Shown here: in pieces, positions 44,813-56,359 of the stretch
Layout: the number at the start of each line of letters is the position of its first letter
Numbering within the stretch: position 1 is the stretch's first letter
From: Undaria pinnatifida
Taxonomy: Eukaryota; Sar; Phaeophyceae; Laminariales; Alariaceae
Length of the DNA: 64,000 nt
NCBI GenBank assembly: GCA_012845835.1
Contig: JABAKD010000030.1
Span: forward strand, 10,329,805 to 10,393,804
Direction of reading: 5' to 3'
Translations under genes and position numbers: made by a program
The notes under the pieces: model-generated
What the model was told of the DNA's origin: nothing
The model's input: the letters and a program-made list of their open reading frames with translations, nothing else
Databases searched by the model: none

Positions 44813-46172
44813 CCCCCCCCCCCCCCCCCCTTCCGATTTATACTTTTTGGCAGGTTGAGAACGGTAATTGGAAGACATCCTCCAGGTCGGTCTTCTACGT
44901 TGTGTGCGCGCGAGACACGGGCTACACCAAAAAAATCTTGCCCGCTACTTCAAACTAAAAAATAACCGACTATCCGCACCGACAGGTGGCAAATTAGGGT
45001 CGAATTCATACACAAATCGCTATTGAATTTACGTGCAAATCTAAAAGAACTTTAACGTACGTGCAATTTCACGGGAGCCCTAAAATAAAAGGTGGGAATC
45101 AACGAAAAGCTAAAGCTGAACCGTTCCGCAACTAATGTACGGGCGGCAAATTAGCGGCAAATAGTAGGAAGTTCAACTTGCTACACAAAAAGGAAGAAAA
45201 AATCGCGAAAAAGTTCAAAATCGTTTAGGCACCAAATTGGCAGGAAGCAGCTGAATTAAAGGCCGAGCAAGAAACCAAAGAAAAGCTGGACCGTTCCGCA
45301 AGTAAGCTGGACCGTTCGATGGACCGTGGGACCCCGGAGATGCCAGGGATGCACCAACCGAGCACTCTCAGCAGAAAGAAGCAAGAGCCCCGCTCCGCGG
45401 GCGGCTGACGCCGCCCGCTACGCTCGCGCAAGGCAAGGAAGAATGCAACTAAAAACATGTGTAAAGGGGGCAGGAAGAAGAGGCCCATGATTTGGTGCGA
45501 ACAGCGATTTGATAATGCCAAGAGCTGCTTGTGCAGAGCAAATTGCCCTGTTGTGCTCAGCTGTGCTGTGTGCTTTTGTTACCGGTGTTACGTTCTGATC
45601 GGCAATATGGGGGTAATTTGCGTGGGGGAAAAAACAGGGGGCCGTGAAAGATCAAATACATGTAGAAAAAGAAAAATGAGGAAAAGTAGTACTCCGTACA
45701 CAACAACACGCATTATACCCGGTACTGCTCCATGTTCGAAAGAAAGCACACAGCGCAGCGACACAGCACCGCAGCGAAGGGCACGGCACCGCACCGCACG
45801 GCTCCGCACGGCTCCGCACGGCTCCGCACGGCGCTACGCTACGCTGCTTGGCCATATATAGCCGGACTGATCTGAGCTGGGCGTGCATGTGATCCAACAG
45901 CGTAGTATCTGATGGTATGTGCAAACCTGGTGTAGTAGTACCGGTATGTACTAATGGCGTTTCGTATTTCGAACGAAGCTGGAAACCAAGGAAAAGCTGG
46001 AAAGGTTCCGCAAGTACTGCTGTAATATGAAAGTTGGAGGTCAGAGAGGCCAGGGATGGGCAATCCCTGAGAAAGACAAAATTAAGTAAGTCTATAGCAT
46101 TGGCTATACGACGTAGTACGAAAAAATGACCAACTACATGGATATTTCGTGGGGGGAGCAGGGGACCGTCGT
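44813..46172. other. Intergenic DNA with small repeats
   Basis: GAAAAGCTG(G/A)A(C/A)CGTTCCGCAA recurs at 45110, 45282 and 45990. A CACGGCTCCG tandem run is at 45795-45835. A poly-C run is at 44815-44830. Nothing coding is supported. Confidence 0.5.
45382..45432. repeat. Hairpin motif, copy 3
   Basis: CAAGAGCCCCGCTCC, then GCGGGCGGC-TGA-CGCCGCCCGC, then TACGCTCGCGCAAGG. It differs from the 38091 copy at only a few bases although the flanks are unrelated. Confidence 0.75.
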
Positions 46173-46180
46173 GTATTTAT

Positions 46181-48430
46181 CAGGGATGTTCACGGGGTGA
46201 AAAAAAGTCCGCGGAGCGGATTTTCACGGAGCGGATTGACAAACCGCACCGCTCCGTGACAAAACTAGAAAACGGATAACCGATCCGCGCAAATCCGTGA
46301 AGTAGGTCAGGGGCGGATATCCGCTCCGCTTTGCTCCGTGACGCATTCTGGAAATCCGCTCCGCTCCGTCAAACTTTTTCAAGGCAGAAATCCGCTCCGC
46401 AAAAATCCGTGATTTGAAAAGAGCGCGGATATCCGCTCCGCTCCGCTCCGTCACAACAAAATAAAATCCGCACCGCTCCGTATGATTTTTTTTTCCAGTG
46501 GCCCGATCCGTAAGTAACGGATTATTTACGGAGCGGATTGGTCTGCTCCGTAGATGATCCGTGACCAATCCGTAGTACAGTGACGGATTAAACCGTGTGA
46601 ATGTCACGGGTTTTGAGCCCTGAACAATTGTTCTGAATAGCGGATAACCTATACAAATATTGTTCTTGGCCAGCACTCTCCAGATATTTTATATATTTGT
46701 GCGATTTGTGCTGCTATCAGCCATACACGCCGCGGTTGGCCGACGTCCTGCTCCGCACACACAACGCGGACCCTACTCGTGAGAGGTACGAACACACAAA
46801 CACACTTCCAACGCAGCAGCGCAGCAGCGGTACGCACGCATAGGATGCCAGATGTCATTGATTCTGGCAATGCAGAGGCTGAGGTGCAGCAATCCTCGCC
46901 TTCAACCGAGTCTCCTGCTCCTTCTCCCGCTCCTTCTCCATCTCCAACACCGGAGAATCCTACTAGTACTGCTGCAGATTCGCATGAGCAACGAGGTGGA
47001 GGAGTACAAGCAGCCACCCGCCGTAGCAAACAATCAGGACTTAGACGTGTTGGGCTACTGGCGTGACGCTGGAAGCCCGCGGCTTGATCCCCACGGAAAC
47101 GTCATGGCAGCGGCGCAATTTCCCATCTTATCCGTGCTTGCCCGCGTGTACCATTGCATCGACAGCACAAGCTGCCAGTCGGAGAGGGAGTTCTCGCAGC
47201 TGGGGTTTGTGCATTCTAGCCTTCGTCGCCGTACGACACCCGACCGCGTTGAGAAAATGATGTTCCTCAGGACTAACCCGGATCTCATTCCGGAGGTCAA
47301 GAAGCTTCGAGATTTGATCGAAAAGATCTCTCAAGAGCAGGAGATAGCAAAGGCTAAAGTGGTCGAGGTGCAGGCCGCAGAGGCCGGGAAGGATCTCGTA
47401 ATCGAACTCGATGAGTAACGAGTGGCGAGCGGTAGGGTTGGAGCAGACGGGTGCAGGCGCTCATCTTTCACTGCCGTTGAGTTGATCTGTATCCCTGGCT
47501 TTTCCGTTTTTCCCTTCTTTCGCCCGGGCTGAATTTTCGAATTTTCGAATTTTCGCATTTTCTGTACTTCGGTGGTCTCACCATGTACCGCTGTTGCTGC
47601 TGAGGAAAGTGTCTCCATGTTTCACTTCTGCTGTTTTTCTCTCTGTTTTCTATTTTCTATTTTCCTGTTTTTGTTTTTGTCGCGGCGATGGAATTGGTGA
47701 AGTATCTGGTACTTTGTAGGAGTACTTACGTACTTACCTATTCACCAGAGATGTGCACGGAGTTCCTGCTCTTGCGCGCCTGCTGTACCAACTCTGGTCA
47801 CTCTGTTCTATTTCTTTTTCACCCTTCTCTTAATCTAAGTGTTTCTTTCAGACATCCTTTCTTATGAAGGGGACTCGACGCGTGCGTGCGCGCGATTCTT
47901 TCCCTGCTCGCCACCCCCCTCCGCCATGTATAACTCCGAGAACAACGTGTCTTTCCGTAGTCTCTGATATCAGGAGAAATCCGGTCAACATCCGCGGATA
48001 ACCGTCCAATATTACGGATTCATGGATACGGTTTTGCGTGGAGAAACGCAGCGGATTTGTACGGTTTGCTCGACGGAGTGGACAATCCGCTCCGTGAAAA
48101 AATCCGTCTGACGGATATCCGCTCCGCAATAATCCGCACAAATCTCGATGTCGGATATCCGCTCCGTAAAAATCCGTGACTTTTTCTGTGAGCGAATATC
48201 CGCTCCGGTCCGCTCCGTGACAAATTAAAAAATCCGCTCCGCTCCGTGACATCCATGAACATACGGATATCCGTTCCGTCGTAATCCGTGGATTTTTTAT
48301 GGACGGAAATCCGCACCGTGACAATCCGCAACTTATTGCTAGAGCGAATATCCGCTCCGCTCCGCTCCGTCAGATTCTAAAAATAAAAAATCCGCACCGC
48401 GGTGCGGATCTTACTCCGTGAACATCTCTG
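46181..48430 (+). mobile_element. hAT DNA transposon with complete ends and truncated transposase
   Basis: The left end is CAGGGATGTTCACGGGGTGA; the right end read inward is CAGAGATGTTCACGGAGTAA. The 8-bp duplication GTATTTAT lies at 46173-46180 and 48431-48438. About 450 bp of ATCCGCTCCGCTCCGTGAC-type subterminal repeats sit at each end in mirrored orientation. The interior keeps the hAT C-terminal dimerisation domain. At 2250 bp it is shorter than autonomous hATs (usually about 3-5 kb), so it is an internally deleted copy that would need a helper transposase. Confidence 0.9.
46844..47418 (+). pseudogene. hAT transposase, C-terminal (hATC) part
   Basis: The frame 46852-47418 contains VEEYKQPP, DVLGYWRDAG, FPILSVLARVYHCI, STSCQSEREFSQLG and RRRTTPDRVEKMMFL, the usual hATC order: a WW-like turn, LARxYLxI, S-ER-FS. 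A coiled, charged tail follows to a stop. Upstream, a different frame (from ATG 46844) encodes an acidic Ser/Pro-rich lead (MPDVIDSGNAEAEVQQ, then an SPAPSPAP repeat) that seems to belong with it, so a frameshift or a short intron lies near 46985. The DDE catalytic part is absent. Confidence 0.8.
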
Positions 48431-48438
48431 GTATTTAT

Positions 48439-49333
48439 CGCTTGTCATGTAATCATCAGAAGACCACTACTTACTGCTGTACTCGTACCACACCACTATG
48501 AGTGTTGCTGGCTGCTGCTGTGGCTGGCTGTTATGTGCAGGGGATGGCGTAATGGGCTGCTTTCGAGGCGGACTGCGGGGCCACCACTAATGACCACTCG
48601 CAACACGAATCCAAAGAATAGCACTATTTTTTTTTTCAAATATGAAACCTGTAGTCTATAACAGCACAACAGCAGATTATACCTTGGTCTAGCGTCTAGG
48701 GAGTGCTCTCTCCACTGGCCTGCTGTGCACCATGCTCGTATGGTAATCTCCCTACGGCATCTGAAAAGGTTGCAGCAGTACTCTTATGAAGCAATTAAAT
48801 GACTTTGAAATAGGTGAATCGCAAGGTTTGCATGCAAGCATAAACGTGTAGCTAGTTCGCGAGTGGTAAGTACTACGTAGTCAGTCATCACCAGCACGAG
48901 TAGGAGCGTAGGAGCACTCACCGAATGGGTAAAAGTGCCTGCGACCATGAGCCATAGAAGCCTGCGGGTGCATTAGCGCGACCTCGAACGCCTTTCCGCA
49001 TTCTCCCGAAGCACCGTTCTCATCGTCGAGTCTCGACATCACTATTTGTAAACGGCCGCCGCCTGGTATATGCTACACGAGACACAGCAGAGATATCAGG
49101 TTGAAGATGCTCGAGACTTCTGGACACGGCCGCTGCAGCACTTGGGAATTGTGAGCAAGACTTCTAGGTGTTCCACACCGTGATTGGGTTTTTCTACAGG
49201 GGAAGAAGAGCATACCGTTCGCCTGACGGTGCCGCTGCGCCTGGGCTGTGGGTCTTGTGTGGTGCGAGAGGCGCCAAGAACGAGAACTAGAGGACGCAAC
49301 TAACGCCTAGCTTCTGGAAGCAAGCGCATCTCT
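48439..49333. other. Intergenic region, nothing recognised
   Basis: Ordinary unique-looking sequence with TACTAC/GTAGTA words typical of this window. It could hold the promoter of the plastid-protein gene that starts at 49334 or 49400, but I see no firm TATA or other element. Confidence 0.4.
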
Positions 49334-49399
49334 TTGGAAACTTGCCCAAGGAAGTGTGCAACGCCCGGAAATAGAGCGGTGAAAACCGTAGCTGTGATC

Positions 49400-51517
49400 A
49401 TGATCTCCCCTTTTTCTCGTGTATCTCCCTTGATGTTGATGTTATCATTGTTTACCACGAGCAACGTAAGCGTTGGCAGTGCCTTCTTCGTCGTCGGTCC
49501 AGCGCCGTCAAGCTTTACGAGGCGTCGATCGAACGTTTTTTCGCCCAGTCCACACCGAAGGATGCAACAAACCAACGGCATCTTGCGACAACCTACTGCT
49601 AGTAGTGGCGGGTTGTCTGGTGCAACAAACGGGGCACCAGAAAAAGCAGCAACAGCGGCAGGAAGAACAGGTCGAAGACTCTTCGCAGGAGGCAATGTCA
49701 GCAGCAGCGACAGCAGCAGCAGCAACGGCAACAGCCGTAGCAGCAATACGAGTGGCAATGATGACGATATAGATCTGGACATGGCGATCGCCAACGCTCG
49801 TGCGGATTTGGCGGAGGGGCGATCGCCGGGCGCCGGGCTGGAGTCTGCCTTCGACCAGGCGGACGCGGCGTTTGCGGATCTGATTGTGACCTCCGTTGAT
49901 GACCAAGGGGTCACTCTCGATGATCAGGTGGGAAAGTGAGGCATACCAGGTAGAGTATCCAGTATCCACGCACCCGCATCTTATGTCACGACTTTACAGA
50001 GTTAGATCATCCAAGCACGAATTGGTAGAGCTGTCAGTTGGCACCAACTAATTATTAGTCAGACTACAAGTTAGTCGTTCCCGAAGGTGCCGATTTTCCG
50101 ACTAATTTGATTTCGACAGTTGCAGGAGGGATCATTTGATGTAGGACGCATTTTTTTCCTTTTTGCCCCCCCTCCCCCCTGCCGAGAGGAGCTAATTTGG
50201 CTCGCTTCACTCGCCTGACTCAAGTCGGTAAGTCGGTTGGCCATCAGCTGGCTTCGCCAGCCGGCTTGTGGACTAAAGTTCGTTAGTCGGCTAACGGTAC
50301 CTACCGATTAGTTAGTAGTCGTGAAATCCTGCTGACCCACAGCTCTACGAATTGGTACATTGCACAGACACTCCCAGTATACTACTCCGAGTGTACCATG
50401 AGAGTATACTCGCAGTACCGACAGTATAGTTGTATCGTACTGCGAGGACTTGATATTGCAGCACTGATAGCCGCAGCACGGCGAATACTGGCAGTATGGG
50501 CAATAATGACGGCCGGAACACAGCGAGTGCTTTCAGTACCGAACCCCGAGTACACGCACTATCCGCAGTGCAGACATCCGAAATTTAGAGTACTCAGTCA
50601 ACAGCATTGCACCCCGAAATATACTGCAAGTAGTCGAAGTGTGGGCAGTATCAATCCCTGATACCAGGTACATCCTGCCAGTGTTTGAGAGTATTCGGTG
50701 GTATTTAGAACTGCAAGTACTCGCAGTACTCGCGGCCGAATACTGCCAGCACTGGCAGTATCCACAATGCAGAAACCCATAATACTACGGGTACCGGCAG
50801 TTTCCGCAGTATGCGCAGCATCGAACCCCGAAATACTTGAAGCATGGCAGCATCCAGAGTACCTGGTACAGAAATAGTATTAGCAATATCGCGCCCTGAA
50901 ATGCAGCCAGTAGTACTCGCAGTACCTCTATTGTTACGTATTAATGGTACGTCCCCCCGAAGATAAGCAACGTTTCTCCCCACTTGACGTTCGTGTAATT
51001 ACACCTGGTATAGTTTAGAGGGAAGCTTGGAAGAAGTTGCTCGAGGGCTGATGCCCTAGCGGACGGAATCTCGAGCCTCATGCCTTTCGAGAGTGGACGT
51101 TAATGGTACCAGGTACTTTTTTATTTATCGTACTGCTGTCTATGACGTTACATCCTAGACCTTCCAAGCTGACTTGCCTTTTAATTGAAGAACACCGCAT
51201 TTTAGCATCCCAACAGGTTCAGTGCAAGCAGTAGGGTGAAAAAAGCCGACCAATTGGATTATTGCCATTTTTACAAAATACGGAAAGAACAACAAAATCA
51301 ACGGACACACTCGTTGGTGTGATTCGTGAGGCTGCTATCTCTGTTTCTCCTTGGTGTCTGTTGCTCCCAGGACGTTGAAGAGCTGGCGAAAGGGGGCATG
51401 ATGGACGACGAGAGCACATCCAAGAAGAGCAGGGGGCTGTTCGGCGACATGTCTGACGTATTCGGCGCTCTGAGCGGCGGGGCCCACATCGTCAGACGCG
51501 AGGACGGGTCCTTATGA
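49400..51517 (+). CDS. Plastid-targeted protein of unknown function (two exons)
   Basis: Exon 1 is 49400-49927 and exon 2 is 51371-51517; donor ATCAG/GTGGGA and acceptor TTGCTCCCAG join in phase 0, giving about 224 residues. Residues 1-30 form a signal peptide (hydrophobic LMLMLSLF) ending VGSAFFVVGP, the Ala-Phe motif that directs heterokont proteins across the plastid membranes. A Ser/Arg-rich transit region follows (SFTRRRSNVFSPSPHRR), then a Ser/Asn-rich spacer, an acidic helix (DDDIDLDMAIANARADLAE) and a C-terminus with GLFGDMSDVFGALSGGAHIV. No known domain. An in-frame ATG at 49334 would add 22 residues before the signal peptide and is less likely. A MITE lies in the intron. Confidence 0.75.
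50027..50346. mobile_element. MITE in the plastid-protein intron
   Basis: The ends are AGAGCTGTCAG and (read inward) AGAGCTGTGGG. The 10-bp direct duplication ACGAATTGGT lies at 50017-50026 and 50347-50356. At 320 bp with no ORF, the duplication length points to a Mutator-like (MULE) family. It also contains a CAGCTGGCTTCGCCAGC hairpin and repeated TTAGTCGG words near both ends. Confidence 0.75.
50390..50940. repeat. Intron: CAGTA/TACTGCAGT-type degenerate repeat
   Basis: Words such as ACTCGCAGTAC, TACTGCCAGCACTGGCAGTAT and CCGAAATACT recur every 20-60 bases without a fixed unit. No coding meaning; it is part of the intron between the two exons of the plastid protein. Confidence 0.6.
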
Positions 51518-52200
51518 CCTACCAGCTATGACCTGTTGCAAATTTTTGCGGGGGGCGAGCGTTCGCGACGGCAACACCTCGACAAGTGCAGCAGAAGAGC
51601 CTACCCACAAGCTGCAGTCATGTACCAGCAATAGATGGTACCTACCTGGTGCTCGATAGTACCAGGTATTATTGGTAGAGTTGAAATGCTTGGTTCTATA
51701 GGCTGCTGCTGATGTAATGCTTAGCTGTAGTGGGGGGGGGTCACCTGCCGCGAACATCTCGCGTTCGAAGGGGAACGAGAAAAGTCCGTCGACTTTTTTA
51801 TAACGTCGGACAAGCAAGCGTGTTTTGTTCACGTTCGCGGCATATCTGCCAGCGACCATCAAATGTCAGCGGATAATTAGAGCTCAGACGTTTTGAGCAC
51901 CGCCCAGCTGCAATTTTCATCCCGTGTGCGAGCTCCCGCCTCCAGGTGTGTACAGAACACGCAAGCGGCGTGGTTTCTGCGTGCGGATCATACCGCAGTG
52001 GGCGAACCCCTGCTCCCTTTCGACAGCACTGCTCCGAATCGTGTTGCACCTTGTTTTTATGGGGGCAGTTTTTTTTCGCCGCATTTTACAAAGGATGTTA
52101 CTAGATTAAACAAGAAATAAACCTGCACGTGAACTTAAAATCTCGTGCTGAGGGTAGGTCTAAACATTTTGTGTGCATTTCGCCTTTCGAAGATCGTGCC

Positions 52201-52391
52201 ATGCCCCGGGGGGTAGCTGCGGTTCTAGCAGCCACCGCTCTACAGAGCACTACGGCACTGTCGCTCACGCAAGTGGGCCTGTTAAACTACCCATCCATGA
52301 GGCTGAACCCGTCAGCACGCGATTTTATCTGCTGGAAGACTGAACCTTGTGTAAACGCAAATTGTTTCATTTTTGTTTGCTTACGCCTTGG
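52201..52391 (+). CDS. Candidate first exon with a signal peptide, product not recognised
   Basis: An ATG in GTGCCATGCC context begins a 63-codon exon ending at a strong donor (CTTGG/GTAAGC). The start MPRGVAAVLAATALQSTTALSL looks like a cleavable signal peptide (Ala-rich core, TTA-LS cleavage zone). The rest includes NYPSMRLNPSARDF. No downstream exon is seen: 52.4-53.2 kb is repeat DNA and a minus-strand gene follows. It may be a relic. Confidence 0.4.
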
Positions 52392-53285
52392 GTAAGCGTG
52401 GTGCCGCTCTATCCTGTGCATGCGTTATTTATAGTCCTCAGCAGAGAGTAAACTCCGCTGATGTGCAGCAACAGTATCAGTAGTAGTTCAAGCTTGCCCC
52501 GCCTGGTTTGCGCCTATGTTAAGGTATTAGTGGGGCATTAGTCAATTTGACCTCTTGCAAAAGGGTAACCAGTATCTTACCCAAACTAAGCCTTACAGCA
52601 CTCCCCCCCCCTGAAACGGCAGGATACCAGATCGGCCGGATATACGGGCGGACCTGTCAATATCCAAGCGGTTTCATTCCCTGGGGATACCGGGGAGAGT
52701 ATTTTTCAAGTTCGACATGGGGAAAGTCTAAAGAAGTTTATCTTTGTGGATGGTGGGATTTAAACCCACGACCCAAAAAACCCATGGTCTGTCGACGGCG
52801 CCATTTGTTAAGAAATTAATAGGTTATTACTCCGTTTGACCACTTGCACAAGGTTAAGCAATAGCTTACCCAAACTAAGCCTTATAACACCTCACCCTTT
52901 TACTATTCAAAAAAACATGCCACACTAAATCCAAGTAGTATGTCCCCAAAAACGTGGGTGCGTTTCTAAAGGGGTTAACCGAAATCGCGGCCGCGCAACA
53001 CATACGTAAGGCGGCGCAGCGTGTACGCTCGATGGTCAAGGCCTGTTCCTGCTACCGCCACAGTTCCCACCTGAAAATCGAAGGGAGCACCCACCTAGCA
53101 GTACACCATCCTGCGTAAAAACGATTATCTCGCCGCTGATGCGGACGGCGTCCAAACTCTTTTCAACTCCTGAAAATACCTTAGTCTCATCCCAAGCGTT
53201 TTCTCGCCATAAACGGAGTGCATAGCTAAAAAAAATCTAACGGCTGGAGCAATCAGGTTTCGCTCAACACAAGCAAGTCCGTGTG
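52392..53285. other. Dispersed repeats and a tRNA-like piece
   Basis: The phrase TTTGACC(T/A)CTTGCA(A/C)AAGG...CTTACCCAAACTAAGCCTTA occurs at 52548 and 52837. The minus strand at about 52825-52745 has a perfect T-arm (GTGGG, TTTAAAT loop, CCCAC) followed by an ATCC tail and preceded by TGGCGCCGTCGACAGACC, so it is tRNA-derived, but the anticodon and acceptor stems do not fold well. The CCCCAAAAACGTGGG...AAAGGGGTTAACC motif at 52940-52980 repeats one near 21.1 kb. Confidence 0.45.
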
Positions 53286-55184
53286 TCACCGGAGTCCGCC
53301 CGGATCTGGCGACAACTCTCCAGCCCGTCGTCCCTTAAACTCCTTGACCTGATACCGAATAGTGGGGAGACTGAGGAGCTTCCTTATCCACAAGGGCGTG
53401 TCGTACTGCTCCATGCTCTTGTACCCCAAGGACGAGTACAGCCCGGTTGCCGCGGGGTCGTCCATGTCCACATGCAGATGCATGCGCTTGTAACTGGCCA
53501 CATGCACGGAAGAAAGAAAAGCTTAAGCATTGAGAAGGGGACGGTTTGCAACAAAAATAATAATCGAAGGTAGGACCGTGTAATCGAGATGTGTTCTGCC
53601 CAAGGAGGATTCGCCGCCAACGACAACCGCTGTACATGGCAGAGTTGTCAGTTTCATATTGTGTGGGTGATAGATAGAAACCTTAGCAGAGGCTCTTTGA
53701 AAGGGTACGCTGCCTACCAAACTATAGTAATATACCAGGTAGCTTGTATAGCAGTGGGGGGCTTCCACAGCACAGTGGGCCGGGGCTGGTCCTGGAAAAG
53801 AGACATCAGTGTGATTTATAGGACGCACATTTATCGCGCTTTGCAAAAGAGACATGCCGCGACGTTATCGCGCTTTGCAAATGAGACACATGTCGCGACG
53901 TAGGCAGCAACGTCGCGACGTAAGCAGGCAGCAACGACCGCCACCGTAACTTCAGATGTCTTCACCTCGACCAACAATCGAACACGGGCCAAGGAGTAGA
54001 GAGCGCTCACGTCGACAAAACGAATCAAGCGCGACGCGCACGCTGCACCAAACAGGCGTCCGTGCTGTTAGGTTATGTTGTGACAGTACCTTCTGCTCGG
54101 GGATAGAGGCAAAAAATAAGAAGACGGTTTCGGCAACGTCCGCGGTTGAACTATTACAAATAAAGGCAGCACCTGCAGCATGGGCATGCTATCGAACGGC
54201 GACCACTCCGAACCGTGTCGTTGTCTCACCCCCAATGGTTCTTCGCGATGTGCTCGCAGAGCCGCACCAGCTGTTTGCCATACCCCTTGCCTCGGTGACG
54301 CTTTGCTACGGCGAGGTTGCACATATAGGGCTCCCACCGCCTTCCTGGCTCCTGCAAGAGTACGATTGGGTAGGAACACACGATTCTCACGATACGTCCA
54401 CGCTCTACGTGTCCTGAAACACTCGAAACGGTAATTTATTTCTTCCGAACGACTCAAAGACGGCAGTACGTAACGGTACTCGGTGTACGGTACACAGCAG
54501 GACAGTGGATAGATGTACGGTACGAGCACTCAAGGTGCCCCGCTCCAAGCGTGAGGGATGGCAGTTCAATTTTGACCCGATCGAGTAGTTGCCTATTGAA
54601 CGCGTTGCCCCCCAACCCCCAATCACTACGATAGGAGCCGCGACACCTGCGCATATCGTATCGCGAAACCATGCGAAACACACAGCACGCGACGAGAGGG
54701 ACACCGCACCCAGAGAAGACAAGACGATAAACTCATCGACATCCGACACCGGCGTCGGGCTACGGGCGTCGATATCGGGGCACCCCCCTTGCCTCCCCCC
54801 CTCCCCCCGCTAACCTCGACTTTGCCATCAATGTCACCACCAGCGTGATATAAAAATACCTGCTGACTCGAGTTATGAGGTTCTGCTGCGGTACTGTACT
54901 GCTGTGGTACTAGTCCTGCTGTTGTAGTCCAACGCTTGCTTTCCCCCTCAGGAAGTCGAGCAACTCACCGCCGACCGCCAGGGGGAAGGGAAGGGCCAGT
55001 TCGTCGGGAGCGTGCCGTCCGGCTTCCGCAGCGAAAGCTCCACCACCGCGATCACGTCCCCGCCGCCCCCGTGCTCCGCGGGGGCAACGCGATCTCTTAC
55101 AGCGAGCACTAGCGCGTCGCTGGTCAGGGAAAAATCTCCCTGCGCGAGGCGCTTGCCGCACCGCGACTTCAGCGCGTAATATAT
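53286..55184 (-). CDS. GNAT-family N-acetyltransferase (three exons recognised, 5' end missing)
   Basis: Exons are 55184-54969 (72 codons), 54351-54230 and 53493-53286 (stop at 53286), with all phases consistent (0, then 2). The order is that of the GNAT fold: strand pair with DVIAVVELSLRKPDG; then PYMCNLAVAKRHRGKGYGKQLV, the acetyl-CoA pyrophosphate-binding motif (R-G-x-G-x-G/A); then WG-YKRMHLHVDMDDPAATGLYSSLGY, the last conserved strand and helix. It should transfer acetyl from acetyl-CoA to an amine; the substrate cannot be told. The LPTNWPFPSPW stretch resembles plastid GNATs of algae. The first exon or exons (N-terminus, possible transit peptide) lie upstream of 55184 and are not identified. 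Confidence 0.8.
53832..53935. repeat. Tandem repeat ATCGCGCTTTGCAAA / GTCGCGACGTA
   Basis: ATCGCGCTTTGCAAA(A/T)GAGACA occurs twice 38 bases apart, followed by three GTCGCGACGT(A/T) words within 70 bases. It lies in the intron between the second and third recognised GNAT exons. Confidence 0.7.
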
Positions 55185-56359
55185 CTGCCGAGCAGGAAGG
55201 GGTTACGGCTTAGAGCCGTACGAGTGGAACGTCGGTGTTTAGGAAAAAGGCTTAATTTCCGAGGATCCCAGCCAACCTTTGTCTGGACGGTCATTTATGG
55301 GCCATTTTTTTTTGTTGTTGTTGGAACTTTCCAAATATCGGGGAAAACGTATTTCGTATTTCTGGCGTCGATCTTCGCCAACATCTGCTTGAGAAATTCT
55401 CAAGCAGACCTTCGATTAGACGCAGCGCTCAACACACTTATTTCGACGAAACCAACGACAGCGTCGTGAAATTTGAACGTGACGAGCTTGTTAGGGGCTC
55501 CCATTTATCGTTGGTGTGCAATGCTCACACTACGGCCGGTGACGTGGTGTCGGGCGCCGATAAGGCTTCTGTTAAAATTACATTTGGCTACTGCTGTGTG
55601 GAAAACACATACACAAACACTCTCAAACGCCTCCCAACGGACAAAAAAAAACTTTTTGAGCGGATTTGACGGAAGACTACAGGACAAAGCAACCTCTTAC
55701 GCCCTAGGTCATGGATCAAGATGAACTCTTCGGCGCTATCAACACTTCTGTGACCTTGTTCCGAACGAAGAGGAGTGACGGTGGGTTGTATCTATTTCGA
55801 GATCGAACGCTAATCGTGGTTGGTGGACAATGTTGATCGAGCCTTGACGAAAATGGACCAATTGGACCGCTTGACAAAAAAGAGCCAGAAAAAAGATATG
55901 TAGTCGTTCTTCCCCCATAGCGGCGGTACTGGAAGTCTTTCAACAAACCATTACCAAAACGTTTGGAATTTAACTATGGGCGTTCCATTCGCACCGGTCT
56001 TAGGGGTGCACTGTGCACTGTACGTACATACACTGTTTGGACGTATCAATAAAGCCATCGGACTGAGGAGAGGTGAGAGGGGAGGCTTATGATATTGCAG
56101 CACGAAGGTTATTACGGTACTACAGCCGCAGAAAACCGCGAACGGTATGCACGAGAAGGGTCGATAGTCTGGTTACCTCGCGTACCTCCTGTGGCTCTAA
56201 TACCTTATAGCGCGCAAGCTGAGTACACCGCATGCCGTAGGGAATAAGAACCGTTCGAAATTAAAAAAGACGCGGCAACATAACAGCCGTTTTATTAGAC
56301 TACTTCGAATACAAATCAAAGCTCGACTTCCGCACAGCCGCGTAACCTCGTCGTTTTTT
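55185..56359. other. Region upstream of the GNAT exons, nothing firm
   Basis: The 5' exon or exons of the GNAT gene and its promoter are expected here. I see a short perfect hairpin GCTTGAGAAATTCTCAAGC at 55388-55406 but no exon I can defend. Open frames at 55466-55724 and 55716-55946 are short and featureless. Confidence 0.4.

Noticed and set aside
47746-48430. A second hAT copy starting at CAGAGATGTGCACGGAG
   Set aside because: The flanks (CTATTCAC against GTATTTAT) do not match as a target duplication; it is probably an internal repeat of the end motif.
52745-52830. Functional tRNA gene on the minus strand
   Set aside because: Only the T-arm folds; the anticodon and acceptor stems fail, so it is listed as tRNA-derived.
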